NCBI GenBank assembly: GCA_963696545.1
Contig: CAVOKQ010000016.1
Location: 143,560-207,559, forward strand
DNA from: RPQJ01 sp963696545
GTDB taxonomy: Bacteria; Pseudomonadota; Gammaproteobacteria; Steroidobacterales; Steroidobacteraceae
Length of the DNA stretch: 64,000 nucleotides
Reading direction: 5' to 3'
The translations under genes and the position numbers were made by a program. The notes below the pieces were generated by a model. That model saw nothing but the letters and a program-made list of their open reading frames with translations, searched no databases and was not told the DNA's origin. Position 1 is the stretch's first letter. Every line of letters begins with the position of its first letter. Of this stretch, positions 18,554 through 26,614 are shown one piece after another.

Positions 18554-19599
18554 GCCGTGACGAGTTGGGGGTTGTTCTCCCACCACTTGTTCGAGTCCTT
18601 GTTGACCCACGAGCCGTCCGGTGCCTGCAGGCTCAACAGCTTCTGTGCGAGTTCGTTGCGCCAGTTGTGCGTCTGGCCCTTGCCGTCGGTGAACTCGACG
18701 TCGCCATAGGCCGCCATCACCTTCGCGAATGCGTTGTAGAAGTAGAAGAGCCCGTGTTTCGCGTCGGTGCCCGGGTTGTTCTCGAGCGTGTAGTTCGTCG
18801 TGATCCACTTGTAGGCGGCCTGGATACGCGGGTCGTTCTTGTCCACGCCCGCGAACAGCAGGCTGATCATGCCAGCCGCCGTCATGCCGCCGTAAGACTT
18901 CGTGCCGCCGCCGTATTCGGGTGGATTCCAGCCGGGCATGTATATGAAGCCGCCGTCGTTGCCGGCCCAGGACTGGTCGTTGCTCTCGCTGCGGTTCTGG
19001 GAGCGGTCCACGAACACGAGCGCGCGTTGCCAGACGGGATCCTTCGGGTCTTCGGCAGTCGCCTTCAGGCCCTCGAGCGCGAGGTACATATTCGACATGT
19101 CGGGCCGTTCGTCGCCGCCGTAGCCGATGCCGCCGTAATACCGGTGGTCGGGCTTGTAGCCTTCCTTCTCGTCGATCTGCTCGCCCTTCAGGTATTTCTG
19201 CGCGTTCGTGATCGTGCCCGCGTATTTTGGGTTCTTCGCGGCCGCGAGCGCGGTGAGCGCGACCGCGGTGTTGTAGCTGCGGTTCTGCAGCGTCTCGCAG
19301 ATCGAGCCGTCGGCGTTCACCTTCGACAGGATGAAGTCGACCTGCTTCGTGACGAATGCGCCGTCAGACTCGCTGTAGCCGCGATGACTCTCGAGGAATG
19401 CCCGCAGCGACAGCGCCGTGATGCCGACCGAGCCCGACATCGAGCCGTTCTCGGATTGCGCGCCGCGCAGGTAGTGCAACCCGGCGTCGATCGCCCGGCG
19501 GGCCTTTTCCTTCAATTGCGGATCCATCGGGTCCGCGGCGTGCGTCACGGGTGCGACGACGAAGGCCAGCGCGGCAGCCAGCAGTGCGAGTCTTTTCAT
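18517..19599 (-). CDS. Secreted prenyltransferase/squalene-oxidase-repeat protein
   Basis: There are 360 residues with a signal peptide (MKRLALLAAALAFVVAPVTHA). The mature part is made of alpha/alpha repeats typical of the terpene cyclase/prenyltransferase-beta superfamily: AIDAGLHYLRGAQSENGSMS, VGITALSLRAFLES, NTAVALTALAAAKNPKY, MTAAGMISLLFAGV and LLSLQAPDGSWVNKD. It lacks the DxDD motif of squalene-hopene cyclase, so catalysis is doubtful. It is the first gene of the MoxR/Bat operon and lies downstream of a consensus sigma-54 promoter. Confidence 0.85.
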   Translation of the reverse strand: MKRLALLAAALAFVVAPVTHAADPMDPQLKEKARRAIDAGLHYLRGAQSENGSMSGSVGITALSLRAFLESHRGYSESDGAFVTKQVDFILSKVNADGSICETLQNRSYNTAVALTALAAAKNPKYAGTITNAQKYLKGEQIDEKEGYKPDHRYYGGIGYGGDERPDMSNMYLALEGLKATAEDPKDPVWQRALVFVDRSQNRSESNDQSWAGNDGGFIYMPGWNPPEYGGGTKSYGGMTAAGMISLLFAGVDKNDPRIQAAYKWITTNYTLENNPGTDAKHGLFYFYNAFAKVMAAYGDVEFTDGKGQTHNWRNELAQKLLSLQAPDGSWVNKDSNKWWENNPQLVTAWTVIALEQVVR

Positions 19600-19697
19600 C
19601 GGTTGGGCTCCATCGGTTCGGTTCGAAGTCCGGCTCTTATACGCTGCCGGTATTGTCTGCGGCGGGTCAACAGCCCCCCGTGTGCCTCGTGCCGAAA

Positions 19698-19731
19698 GAA
19701 GCGGCCACCCGCGGGGGCGGATGGCCGCTTC
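19698..19731 (-). promoter_or_regulatory. Hairpin in the predicted leader of the MoxR operon
   Basis: GAAGCGGCCA (19698-19707) and TGGCCGCTTC (19722-19731) form a perfect 10-base inverted repeat with a 14-base loop. It lies between the sigma-54 promoter and the first gene, so it would fold in the 5' leader. No T-run follows, so it is not a simple terminator. The gap 19600-20086 holds no gene that I can support. Confidence 0.4.
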
Positions 19732-19856
19732 GGCTAAGTCGCCGCTTCGGCCGGGACCGGGAGGGTATTCGGTCCTGGCACTCCTCGGGGCGGCTGGATC
19801 GGGGGGCACCGCTCAGAGGCGGCATCCACGGCGGGATGCCCTTTCACCTGTACTGA

Positions 19857-19872
19857 AGCAAACGCTGTGCCA
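19857..19872 (-). promoter_or_regulatory. Sigma-54 (RpoN) promoter for the MoxR/Bat operon
   Basis: The minus strand reads TGGCACAGCGTTTGCT, a full match to the -24/-12 consensus TGGCACR-N4-TTGCW. It points toward the secreted-repeat gene, whose ATG is about 258 bases downstream, implying a leader of roughly 245 bases. A sigma-54 activator gene lies immediately upstream of this site. Spacing and match make chance unlikely, but no start has been measured. Confidence 0.75.
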
Positions 19873-20086
19873 CCGCCCGATGCGCGGGCCGGCGTGGCTA
19901 TCTGCTTAGGAATCAACGGGTTGACGATTGGTGCCGGAAGCTGGCCCGCCTGTGGCTGCGCCCGTGCAGCCAGATCCGCCCGGGGACCGGGGCTGTGCAG
20001 TGACGCCAGATTATTGATTTATATGATGATTTTGGCCATGCGCGGATTCCGCCAGCCGATTGGCTAGTTTCGCTACAGCCGCGGCC

Positions 20087-21514
20087 TCAGCCGGGCTCGC
20101 GCGACCCTGCGCCCGCGATCTTCGTCCGCAACGTGCTGCGGCTGATGCCGAGCAGCCGGGCTGCCGCTACCTGGTTGCCGCCAGTCACCTCGAGCGCCTT
20201 GTCGATCAGCGCGCGCTCCAGCCGGGACATCGCCAGCTCGTGGATCGGCGGCGGCTCGGCCGCCGCTGCGCCGTGGGCCACCAGCGCCGCGGCCACCGAG
20301 TCGAGGGGTCCGGCAAGGCGCTCCAGGTCGGTCGCCGATTCGGGCGGGCCGCCCTCGGCTGCGAGGTTCAGGTCGTGGACGGTCAGCGTCGCGCCCTTCG
20401 CGGTCAGCACCGCGCGCTGGATCACGTGCTCGAGCTCGCGGACGTTGCCCTGCCAGTCGCTGGAGCGCAGCCGATCGAGCACCGACTGCTCGACGGCCTT
20501 GATCGACTTGCCGGCCTCACGGTTCGCGTCGGCGAGCAGCGAGCGCACGAGTTCCGGGATGTCTTCGCGGCGTTGCCGCAGCGGCGGTACGTTGATCGAG
20601 ACGAGGTTGATGCGGTGGAACAGGTCTTCCCTGAACCGTCCTGCAGCGACTTCGGACGCGAGGTCGCGGTTCGTGGCGCAGACGAGCCGCGCCCGGAACG
20701 CGATCTGCGCGCTTCCTCCGACGCGCTCGAACGTGCGCTCCTGCAGCACGCGCAGCAGCTTGCTCTGCAGGTTCAGCGGCAGTTCGGAAATCTCGTCGAG
20801 GAACAGCGTGCCCTGGCCCGCGAGTTCGAAGCGTCCAGCGCGCATCTGCCGGGCGTCCGTGAACGCGCCGCGCTCGTGGCCGAACAGCTCCGATTCCATC
20901 AACTGCTCGGGGATCGCCGCGCAGTTGATCGCGACGAACGGCTCGCCCGCGCGTTTGCCGCTCGAGTGGATCGCGCGCGCCACGAGCTCCTTGCCGGTGC
21001 CGCTCTCGCCCTGTACCAGCACGCTCAATTCGTTGTCGGCGAGCAGGATGATGCGCTTGAAGATCTCCTGCATCGCGGGACTCTGGCCGACCAGTTGCCG
21101 CGGTGGCGCCTCGCCCGCAGGCTCCAATGCCACGGTCGTTGACGAGGGCGCGGCCTTCGCGTGCAGCGCGCGCTGCAAGAGCTGCCGGATCTTCGCGAGC
21201 TCGAGCGGCTTGCCGAGGTAGTCGAACGCGTCGTTGCGCAGCGCTTCGGCAGCAGTGTCGAGCGTGCCGTAGGCGGTCATCACGATCACCGGCACGTTGC
21301 TGTCGAACGCCCGGATTTCCTTCAGGGCCGAGATGCCGTCGAGGCCGGGCATCCGGACATCGAGGAACACCACGTCCGGCCTCTCGGTCTTCACGCACTG
21401 CACCGCGTCGCGGCCGTTTGCAGCCGTGAGCGTCTCGTGTCCCTCGCCTTCGAGCAGCGCGGAAAATGCCTCGCAGATCGAGGGCTCGTCGTCGGCGACC
21501 AGGATGCGTGCCAT
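20087..21514 (-). CDS. NtrC-family sigma-54-dependent response regulator
   Basis: There are 475 residues in the classical three-domain layout. Receiver: ILVADDEPSICEAF, phospho-acceptor Asp in VVFLDVRMPGLDG near residue 52, and YLGKPLE Lys. AAA+ domain from about 140: Walker A QGESGTGKELVARAIH, the sigma-54 contact loop ELFGHERGAFTDA (GAFTDA instead of GAFTGA), Walker B GTLFLDEISELP and the arginine finger region FREDLFHRINLV. A Fis-type helix-turn-helix is at the C-terminus (GGNQVAAARLLGISRSTLRT). The cognate kinase is 9 bases upstream. The obvious target is the sigma-54 promoter at 19857. Confidence 0.95.
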   Translation of the reverse strand: MARILVADDEPSICEAFSALLEGEGHETLTAANGRDAVQCVKTERPDVVFLDVRMPGLDGISALKEIRAFDSNVPVIVMTAYGTLDTAAEALRNDAFDYLGKPLELAKIRQLLQRALHAKAAPSSTTVALEPAGEAPPRQLVGQSPAMQEIFKRIILLADNELSVLVQGESGTGKELVARAIHSSGKRAGEPFVAINCAAIPEQLMESELFGHERGAFTDARQMRAGRFELAGQGTLFLDEISELPLNLQSKLLRVLQERTFERVGGSAQIAFRARLVCATNRDLASEVAAGRFREDLFHRINLVSINVPPLRQRREDIPELVRSLLADANREAGKSIKAVEQSVLDRLRSSDWQGNVRELEHVIQRAVLTAKGATLTVHDLNLAAEGGPPESATDLERLAGPLDSVAAALVAHGAAAAEPPPIHELAMSRLERALIDKALEVTGGNQVAAARLLGISRSTLRTKIAGAGSREPG

Positions 21515-21523
21515 GTGTGAAGT

Positions 21524-22918
21524 CTAGCCGCTCAACCCGGTGGAGGCGCGCGCTGGCAGCTCGATCGTTGCGCGACCGCCGCCGAGCGTATCGCTGCGGC
21601 CGAGTTCGAGCCTGCCGTCGTGCTCAGCGACGATCTCGCGACAGACCTTCAGGCCGAGGCCGAGCCCGAAAGGCTTGCTGCTTCCAGGGATTGCGTTCGC
21701 GGGATCACCCAGCTGCGGATCAATGCCCGGGCCCGAATCCTCGATCGAGATCGCCACGATTCCGCGCGCCGGGTCATGGCGGCTGGTCGCGAGCACCTTG
21801 CCTCCGCCTGGAAGCGCGTCCGAGGCGTTGACGACGAGGTTGAGCACGGCCTGCTTGATGCGGTCGCGATCGAACATGGTAGGCGGGACCCGCTCGAATC
21901 CGCGCCGCAACTCGATGCCACGGTGTCGCAGCGACGGCTCCATCAGGTGCAGCACTTCGTCGACCGCGGCGTTGATGTCGCCCTCGCGAAGGGTGGCGGG
22001 CTGGGGTCTGGTGAGCGACAGCGAAGACGCGACGATGAGCTCGAGCCTCCCGACTTCATCGAGCAATCGGCGCACGGTCGCCTTGTCCGCGGGCACCGCA
22101 CGCTCATCGAGCAGCTGCAGATGAAGCTTCAGGCCCGTGAGCGGATTGCGGATTTCGTGCGCGATCCGGGCCGACATCTCGCCGAGCGCCGCGAGTCGGC
22201 TGCGATCGGCGAGCTCGGACTCATAGGATGCGAGCTTCGCGGTCATGTCGTTCAGCGCAGTGCCCAGCGCCTGCAGCTCACCGTGCGGCGCCGGGGCCGC
22301 GCGAACGTCGCGCCGGCCGGCGGCGATTTCGTTGGCCATTGCGACAAGCCGGCTGATCGGCAGCGTGATGCTGCGCACCAGCAGGTACTGCAGCAGAACG
22401 AGCAACGCGCCCGCGGCGAGCACGGCGAGTCCCATGCCGAGTGCGGCGCGCCGTGCAGCATCGCGCGCATCCTTCAGCGAGGCGGTGATGAGCAGCTGTG
22501 ATGCGCGCGGATTGCTGCTCGCCGGAATCGGGCGCACCAGGGCGATCACCGGTGCGGCTTCGACTTCCAGTCGCTGGACGGCACCGGTCGCCGGGTCGCC
22601 GGAGCGCGCGGCAGCGAATCGCGGCGCGACGCGGGACGTGAGCGTGCCCGCGGTGCTTGCGACCAATGCTCCCTTCGCGTCGAGCAGCGCGATCTCGTCC
22701 TGCTGGAGGTCGGCGACCCGCTGCAGCAATTCGGTCGTGAGCGGCAGCCCTGTGCGCGTGAGCACATCCGCTGTGTCCGCGAGTTGATCGGCAACGCGTT
22801 GCTCGAGCGTGCGCGTGAAGATCACCGTCGCTATCGCCCAGGCCGCGCACATGGCGGCGAGCAGCGGCAACAGTGCAGCGAGCATCAGGCGTAGGCGAAG
22901 GCTGCTGCGGTTGTTCAC
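21524..22918 (-). CDS. Membrane sensor histidine kinase paired with the NtrC-type regulator
   Basis: There are 464 residues with a GTG start. Helix 1 (LMLAALLPLLAAMCAAWAIA) and helix 2 near residue 175 (LGMGLAVLAAGALLVLLQYL) enclose a periplasmic sensor of about 140 residues with no recognised fold. HAMP follows, then HisKA with the phospho-His in MSARIAHEIRNPLTGLKLH near 245, then the ATPase domain: N-box LNLVVNASDALPGGG, G1 IEDSGPGIDP, G2 GLGLGLKVCREI. It is the first gene of the two-component operon. The signal is unknown. Confidence 0.93.
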   Translation of the reverse strand: MNNRSSLRLRLMLAALLPLLAAMCAAWAIATVIFTRTLEQRVADQLADTADVLTRTGLPLTTELLQRVADLQQDEIALLDAKGALVASTAGTLTSRVAPRFAAARSGDPATGAVQRLEVEAAPVIALVRPIPASSNPRASQLLITASLKDARDAARRAALGMGLAVLAAGALLVLLQYLLVRSITLPISRLVAMANEIAAGRRDVRAAPAPHGELQALGTALNDMTAKLASYESELADRSRLAALGEMSARIAHEIRNPLTGLKLHLQLLDERAVPADKATVRRLLDEVGRLELIVASSLSLTRPQPATLREGDINAAVDEVLHLMEPSLRHRGIELRRGFERVPPTMFDRDRIKQAVLNLVVNASDALPGGGKVLATSRHDPARGIVAISIEDSGPGIDPQLGDPANAIPGSSKPFGLGLGLKVCREIVAEHDGRLELGRSDTLGGGRATIELPARASTGLSG

Positions 22919-22921
22919 GAG

Positions 22922-22980
22922 GTGAGGCTACCTAAGCCTCACAGAGTGCAGCAAACCGTGGCGCTATTGCATCGCAATAG
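22922..22980. promoter_or_regulatory. Two palindromes upstream of the histidine-kinase gene
   Basis: GTGAGGCT-ACCTA-AGCCTCAC (22922-22942) has perfect 8-base arms and lies immediately before the kinase start. CTATTGC-ATC-GCAATAG (22964-22980) has perfect 7-base arms. The 22919-23234 gap separates the kinase from the divergent secreted-protein gene. Either palindrome could be an operator; the protein that would bind is unknown. No sigma-54 match was found on the plus strand here, and the rest of the gap shows nothing clear. Confidence 0.4.
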
Positions 22981-23234
22981 GATGTTGCATTGCGGCAGGA
23001 AGAGCCCGCGATTCACCTCGAGTAGGTACTTTCCTATGTCGGTGGACTTTACAGAACGCAACCTCTTGGGCGGATGCGGATTTTGTCGTCAATGCGAATT
23101 GCGTACGTATTCATGGAATTAGAAGCGGCAGTTTCGCGGGGCATAAAATATGCATTGAGAACTGTGACGAATGCACGTCAATCCCGGGGGGGAATGTCGT
23201 GCAGACCGTGTTTCTCGCATTTGGAGGGGACTAT

Positions 23235-24824
23235 ATGTCGAAGAAAACAATTCTGGCCGCGTGCGCCGGCTTGGCGCTCACGCTCACCGCCGGGTCTGCG
23301 AGTGCGGCACTTTCGAAATTCGAGCAGGACGTTTCCGACACGATCGACAGAGGGCTCACGTTCCTCGACACGGTTGGAGTCTTCGCTAACCCGAGCAGCG
23401 CAAACCGTGCTGCGGGTCTGCACATGCTTGCGCTCCTTGAGAAGCGCAAGAGCGGCAACCAGCTCGACGCACCTCAGGGCTACGTCGGCGCCTCGCCTGA
23501 GGATCAGACGCGGATGCGCAAGACAGCCGCCTACCTCATGTACGTCGCCAAGCAGAATCCGAGCCTGGACGTCTATCGGGACGGTATCAACATGATGGCT
23601 CTGTCCGCTTACCGCCTGTCAGGCGGAGTGGACAAGGGCTCGCCCGACATTCCGGACACGACGGCCTACCTGAGCCTGAAGGATGCGCTCGACTCCTATG
23701 TGGATCGAACCATCAGCGGCCAGACATCGACAGGGACCTGCGCCGGCATGTGGGGATACACTGGGAACGGGTGCGATTCTTCCACGACCCAGTTTGCCGT
23801 GGCCGGCCTGAGTGCGGCCAAGGGTGTCTATCTGAATACCACGTTTTCGGATCCGACCCGCGCCGCGGCGGCCACCGCCGCGCTGGCGAAGAGCAGGGAT
23901 GCCTACGAGAGGAATGCCACTGCGACTTACCCCAGCTCTTGCGGCGTTCTGACTCCAACCGAGAGAGGGCATGGTTACCAGTCAGGTGATCAGTCTCCAA
24001 CTCTCCAGCAGACTTCCTCGGGCTTGTGGGCCCAGTTGGTCGGGGGCGCGAGCGCTGCGAGCCCGAAGGTCGCGGCATACGCCGAGTGGCTGACGAACCG
24101 CTATGTGTGGAACGATGACTTTGGTCAGCTGAGCAATGTTTACTGGTACTACATGTGGAGCTCTTTCAAGTCCATGCAGCTGCTCAGGGATCTTGGCGGT
24201 GCGTCCCTTGCAAACAAGGTCGGTACGCTGGATCCAGCGGCTGCCCCGAAGTGCGCGTATCGGCAGCTGAGCAGGGTGCCCTCGGGGGACTACCTGGGTG
24301 CGGCACCGGGCCAGTATTTCGATTATGCGACCCGGATCATGGAGAACCAATGCAAGGACAGCACGAAGGCCAGCTATGGCGACTTCGGCTGCGGGTCCGA
24401 GCCTGATGCGTACGGCTACTATGCCGGCGGCAGCGCTGGAGTCTGGGCGGACCGGAACGCTTTTGCCATTCTGATCCTGCAACGTTCGACCGCCGGCGCC
24501 TGCGTCGACGTCAAAGAGCCGCTGGGCGTGTGCGATCCGCCGGACGATAAACCGGCTCCGGTGGCGGGGGCGAGCTGCGACGTCAACGGTGACGGCGCGG
24601 TGAGCGTCAAGGACGTGTTTGCCATGGTGAAGATGGCGAAGGCCCGCGTGCGGTTCGGCGGCGGCAATGCAGTGCCGGTGGGAGCCGATGCTGCCAACGT
24701 CGTGTCGTTCGACCAGGCAAAGGACTTGGGCCAGCAAGACACCTGGTTCGGCGCTGGCCACGTAGACAATGAGGTCAACATTGCTGACTTCACGCGCTGC
24801 ATCTTCAAGGTAAACGGCAAGTAA
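23235..24824 (+). CDS. Secreted alpha/alpha-repeat protein with C-terminal dockerin-like EF-hand
   Basis: There are 529 residues from the ATG at 23235, with GGAGGGGA 5 bases upstream. A signal peptide (LAACAGLALTLTAGSASA) precedes repeats like those of the operon protein at 18517 (TIDRGLTFLD, AAGLHMLALLEKR, VWADRNAFAILILQR). The paired Cys suggest disulfides. Near residue 455 a calcium loop DVNGDGAVSVKD follows CDVNG, and a weaker second loop (DNEVNIADF) lies at the end, a dockerin-like pair. It is divergent from the sensor kinase, and its relation to the 18517 protein suggests a shared pathway. The function is unknown. Confidence 0.8.
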   Translation: MSKKTILAACAGLALTLTAGSASAALSKFEQDVSDTIDRGLTFLDTVGVFANPSSANRAAGLHMLALLEKRKSGNQLDAPQGYVGASPEDQTRMRKTAAYLMYVAKQNPSLDVYRDGINMMALSAYRLSGGVDKGSPDIPDTTAYLSLKDALDSYVDRTISGQTSTGTCAGMWGYTGNGCDSSTTQFAVAGLSAAKGVYLNTTFSDPTRAAAATAALAKSRDAYERNATATYPSSCGVLTPTERGHGYQSGDQSPTLQQTSSGLWAQLVGGASAASPKVAAYAEWLTNRYVWNDDFGQLSNVYWYYMWSSFKSMQLLRDLGGASLANKVGTLDPAAAPKCAYRQLSRVPSGDYLGAAPGQYFDYATRIMENQCKDSTKASYGDFGCGSEPDAYGYYAGGSAGVWADRNAFAILILQRSTAGACVDVKEPLGVCDPPDDKPAPVAGASCDVNGDGAVSVKDVFAMVKMAKARVRFGGGNAVPVGADAANVVSFDQAKDLGQQDTWFGAGHVDNEVNIADFTRCIFKVNGK

Positions 24825-24837
24825 TGCTTGAGTCGCG

Positions 24838-24864
24838 GTGGACCGGTCGCAACGACCGGTCCAC
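24838..24864 (+). terminator. Perfect 12-base hairpin after the dockerin-like gene
   Basis: GTGGACCGGTCG and CGACCGGTCCAC form a 12-base perfect stem with a 3-base loop (CAA), 14 bases after the stop codon. It is very GC-rich. No T-run follows, so it may terminate poorly alone or protect the 3' end. Confidence 0.55.
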
Positions 24865-24953
24865 GTGCGGCCCTTCGACATATGCCCCGCTGTAGTCTGA
24901 AAACTGGGCGGGGGGTCCCAAGGGGCCTCCCGCCCTTCTCATTTCTGAAGCGA

Positions 24954-25604
24954 ATGCTGTGGGTAGCGCTCGCTCTCCCGGTCGGATTGATCATCGCGCC
25001 GGTCGGCGGCGAAGCGGCGTCCACTCAGCAGGGGTACCGGCTGGCCGGAGTTGTTGCCGTTGGCGAGGACTATCTAGGCTTCCTCGAGTTGCCGCAGGGT
25101 GGGCAGGTCCTCGTCCGCGAAGGCAGTGTGGTCAACGGTGGCCGTGTGATCGCCTTTGACGACAAAGTCCTGCGCATCCAGTTCCCGGGCAGGATCATCG
25201 AACTTCAGTTGCAGGACAGCGGAAAGCCCGCACCTCCCGACACTCGCGGCCTCGTCGCGACGCGCGAGGATTCCGTGGACGGTCGCTACTACGTCCGCCG
25301 CCTGAATGTCGAAAAGCTGGATCAGGCGCTGCACGCGGAGTCTACTGCACCGACGTCTGCGGGCAAGCCTGCCGGTTCCGACACCCAAGCCGTGCTTGCG
25401 CAGCGGTTCGGACCTTTGTTCCAGCTGCCGCTCGGCTCGAAGGTTACGCAGATCAACGAAATGCCGGTTACGGGCGTGGATGCCGCCATCAAGATGATCG
25501 AGCACACTTTTGCGGACCATGGTGCGGTCAGGCTCAATATCCAGACCCCGTCTGGCGAGGCGCGGGTTTACCTGATGCGCTACAAGGAGCCGAAAGGCCC
25601 CTGA
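24954..25604 (+). CDS. Exported protein resembling a GspC-type periplasmic/PDZ-like protein
   Basis: There are 216 residues from the ATG at 24954. An N-terminal hydrophobic segment (MLWVALALPVGLIIAPVGG) is followed by a beta-rich domain, YRLAGVVAVGEDYLGFLELPQGGQVLVREGSVVNGGRV, which resembles the HR domain of type II secretion protein GspC. The C-terminal part (LGSKVTQINEMPVTGVDAAIKMIEHTF) resembles a PDZ-like module. No other type II secretion gene is in the window, so the assignment is tentative. It follows the secreted dockerin-like protein, for which an export link is conceivable. In-frame starts upstream lack a good ribosome site. Confidence 0.6.
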   Translation: MLWVALALPVGLIIAPVGGEAASTQQGYRLAGVVAVGEDYLGFLELPQGGQVLVREGSVVNGGRVIAFDDKVLRIQFPGRIIELQLQDSGKPAPPDTRGLVATREDSVDGRYYVRRLNVEKLDQALHAESTAPTSAGKPAGSDTQAVLAQRFGPLFQLPLGSKVTQINEMPVTGVDAAIKMIEHTFADHGAVRLNIQTPSGEARVYLMRYKEPKGP

Positions 25605-25628
25605 CACCGGCTTGCGGGCCGGCCAAGT

Positions 25629-25898
25629 CTACGACACCGTCCAGCCCTTGATCTCGTTCACCGGGATCACGTCCACATCCACGAAATCGCGAAAAGGCGC
25701 CGCCATTTTCTCGACGGTCGCGACGTCCGGCGCTTCGATCAGCGAGAAGTTCCGCGAATAGTCCGCTGCCGCCCACTCGCCGCGGATGCTCACTCCCGCG
25801 GGCACGTTCGCGTAGAAATCCTTCGCGCGCTCGGCGAGCTGCCCGTACTGCTGCTGGGTGAGCCCGGCCCGCGTGCGGTTAATCAGGAAGATCAGCAT
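25629..25898 (-). CDS. Small DUF3303-like protein
   Basis: There are 89 residues. The pattern MLIFLINRTRAGLTQQQYGQL, then FYANVPAGVSIRGEWAAADYSRNFSLIE, then FRDFVDVDVIPVNEI fits the DUF3303-type ferredoxin-like fold. The function is unknown. Its start overlaps the end of the DedA-like gene by 20 bases, so the two are co-transcribed. Confidence 0.75.
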   Translation of the reverse strand: MLIFLINRTRAGLTQQQYGQLAERAKDFYANVPAGVSIRGEWAAADYSRNFSLIEAPDVATVEKMAAPFRDFVDVDVIPVNEIKGWTVS

Positions 25899-26532
25899 GT
25901 TTGTCGTCTCCGGTCGAGGATGAGCGGCGCGTCCATTGCCAGGTGAGCCAGCCCGCGACGGGCAGCAGCATCGGCAGGATCAGTCCCGGGCCCAGCATGG
26001 CCTGCGGCACGAGTTCTGCGCCATTCAGTGCCAGCGCCAGCGCATAGACCAGGTTGCCCGAACCGCAGGCGAGCAGGAACTGGTTCCAGCGCAGGTTCGA
26101 GGCGCCCGCGGCCATCGCCATCGCTTCGGCCAGCACCGGCACTGGACGGCTCAGGAAGATCGCCAGCAGCGTCGGGGCCACGGGCAGGTCGCGGCTTTCG
26201 CGGCGCAATAGTCGGCGGCTGATCGAATAGGCGATGACCTGCCCGGTCATCAGGCCCGCGAAAGTCGCCAGGAATCCGGGCAGGAAACCGAGCCGCGCCC
26301 CGAGCATCGTGCCCACGATGCTCGACGGGATCGGCAGCAGGATGTCGATGGCGAGCAGCCCGGCGCCCGCCAGCGCGAAGAGCCCAGCGCGGTCGTCGGT
26401 CGCCGAAAGCCAGCGTTGCCCCGGCATTTCGCCGATTATGAAAAACGGAACGAGCGGAATGCACAGCGCTGCGGCAATAATCAGCAGGCCGCGCGTGATC
26501 CTGTAAGACTGCGTGTGGTTGCGGGCATCCAC
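25879..26532 (-). CDS. DedA/VTT-family membrane protein
   Basis: There are 217 residues with about five membrane helices (GLLIIAAALCIPLVPFFII; AGLFALAGAGLLAIDILLPIP; FLATFAGLMTGQVIAYSISR; LVYALALALNGAEL; PGLILPMLLPVAGWLTWQW). The SNARE-associated/VTT motif is seen at PIPSSIVGTMLGARLGFLPG. DedA proteins are lipid flippases/transporters needed for envelope homeostasis. It is divergent from the radical SAM gene. Confidence 0.85.
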   Translation of the reverse strand: MDARNHTQSYRITRGLLIIAAALCIPLVPFFIIGEMPGQRWLSATDDRAGLFALAGAGLLAIDILLPIPSSIVGTMLGARLGFLPGFLATFAGLMTGQVIAYSISRRLLRRESRDLPVAPTLLAIFLSRPVPVLAEAMAMAAGASNLRWNQFLLACGSGNLVYALALALNGAELVPQAMLGPGLILPMLLPVAGWLTWQWTRRSSSTGDDKHADLPD

Positions 26533-26614
26533 CAGAGCCGCAAGATATCAGGACGCGACTCGGAACACATTCCGGCGCGGCAAGGGCACAGACGAAATGT
26601 CGAGGGGTGGCGCG

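Noticed and set aside
22919..23234. Sigma-54 promoter for the dockerin-like gene
   Set aside because: No GG-N10-GC pair with the expected flanking bases was found on the plus strand.
18517..24824. PEP-CTERM/exosortase system suggested by the NtrC-type regulator and secreted proteins
   Set aside because: Neither secreted protein ends in a PEP motif plus helix plus basic tail, and no exosortase gene is present.
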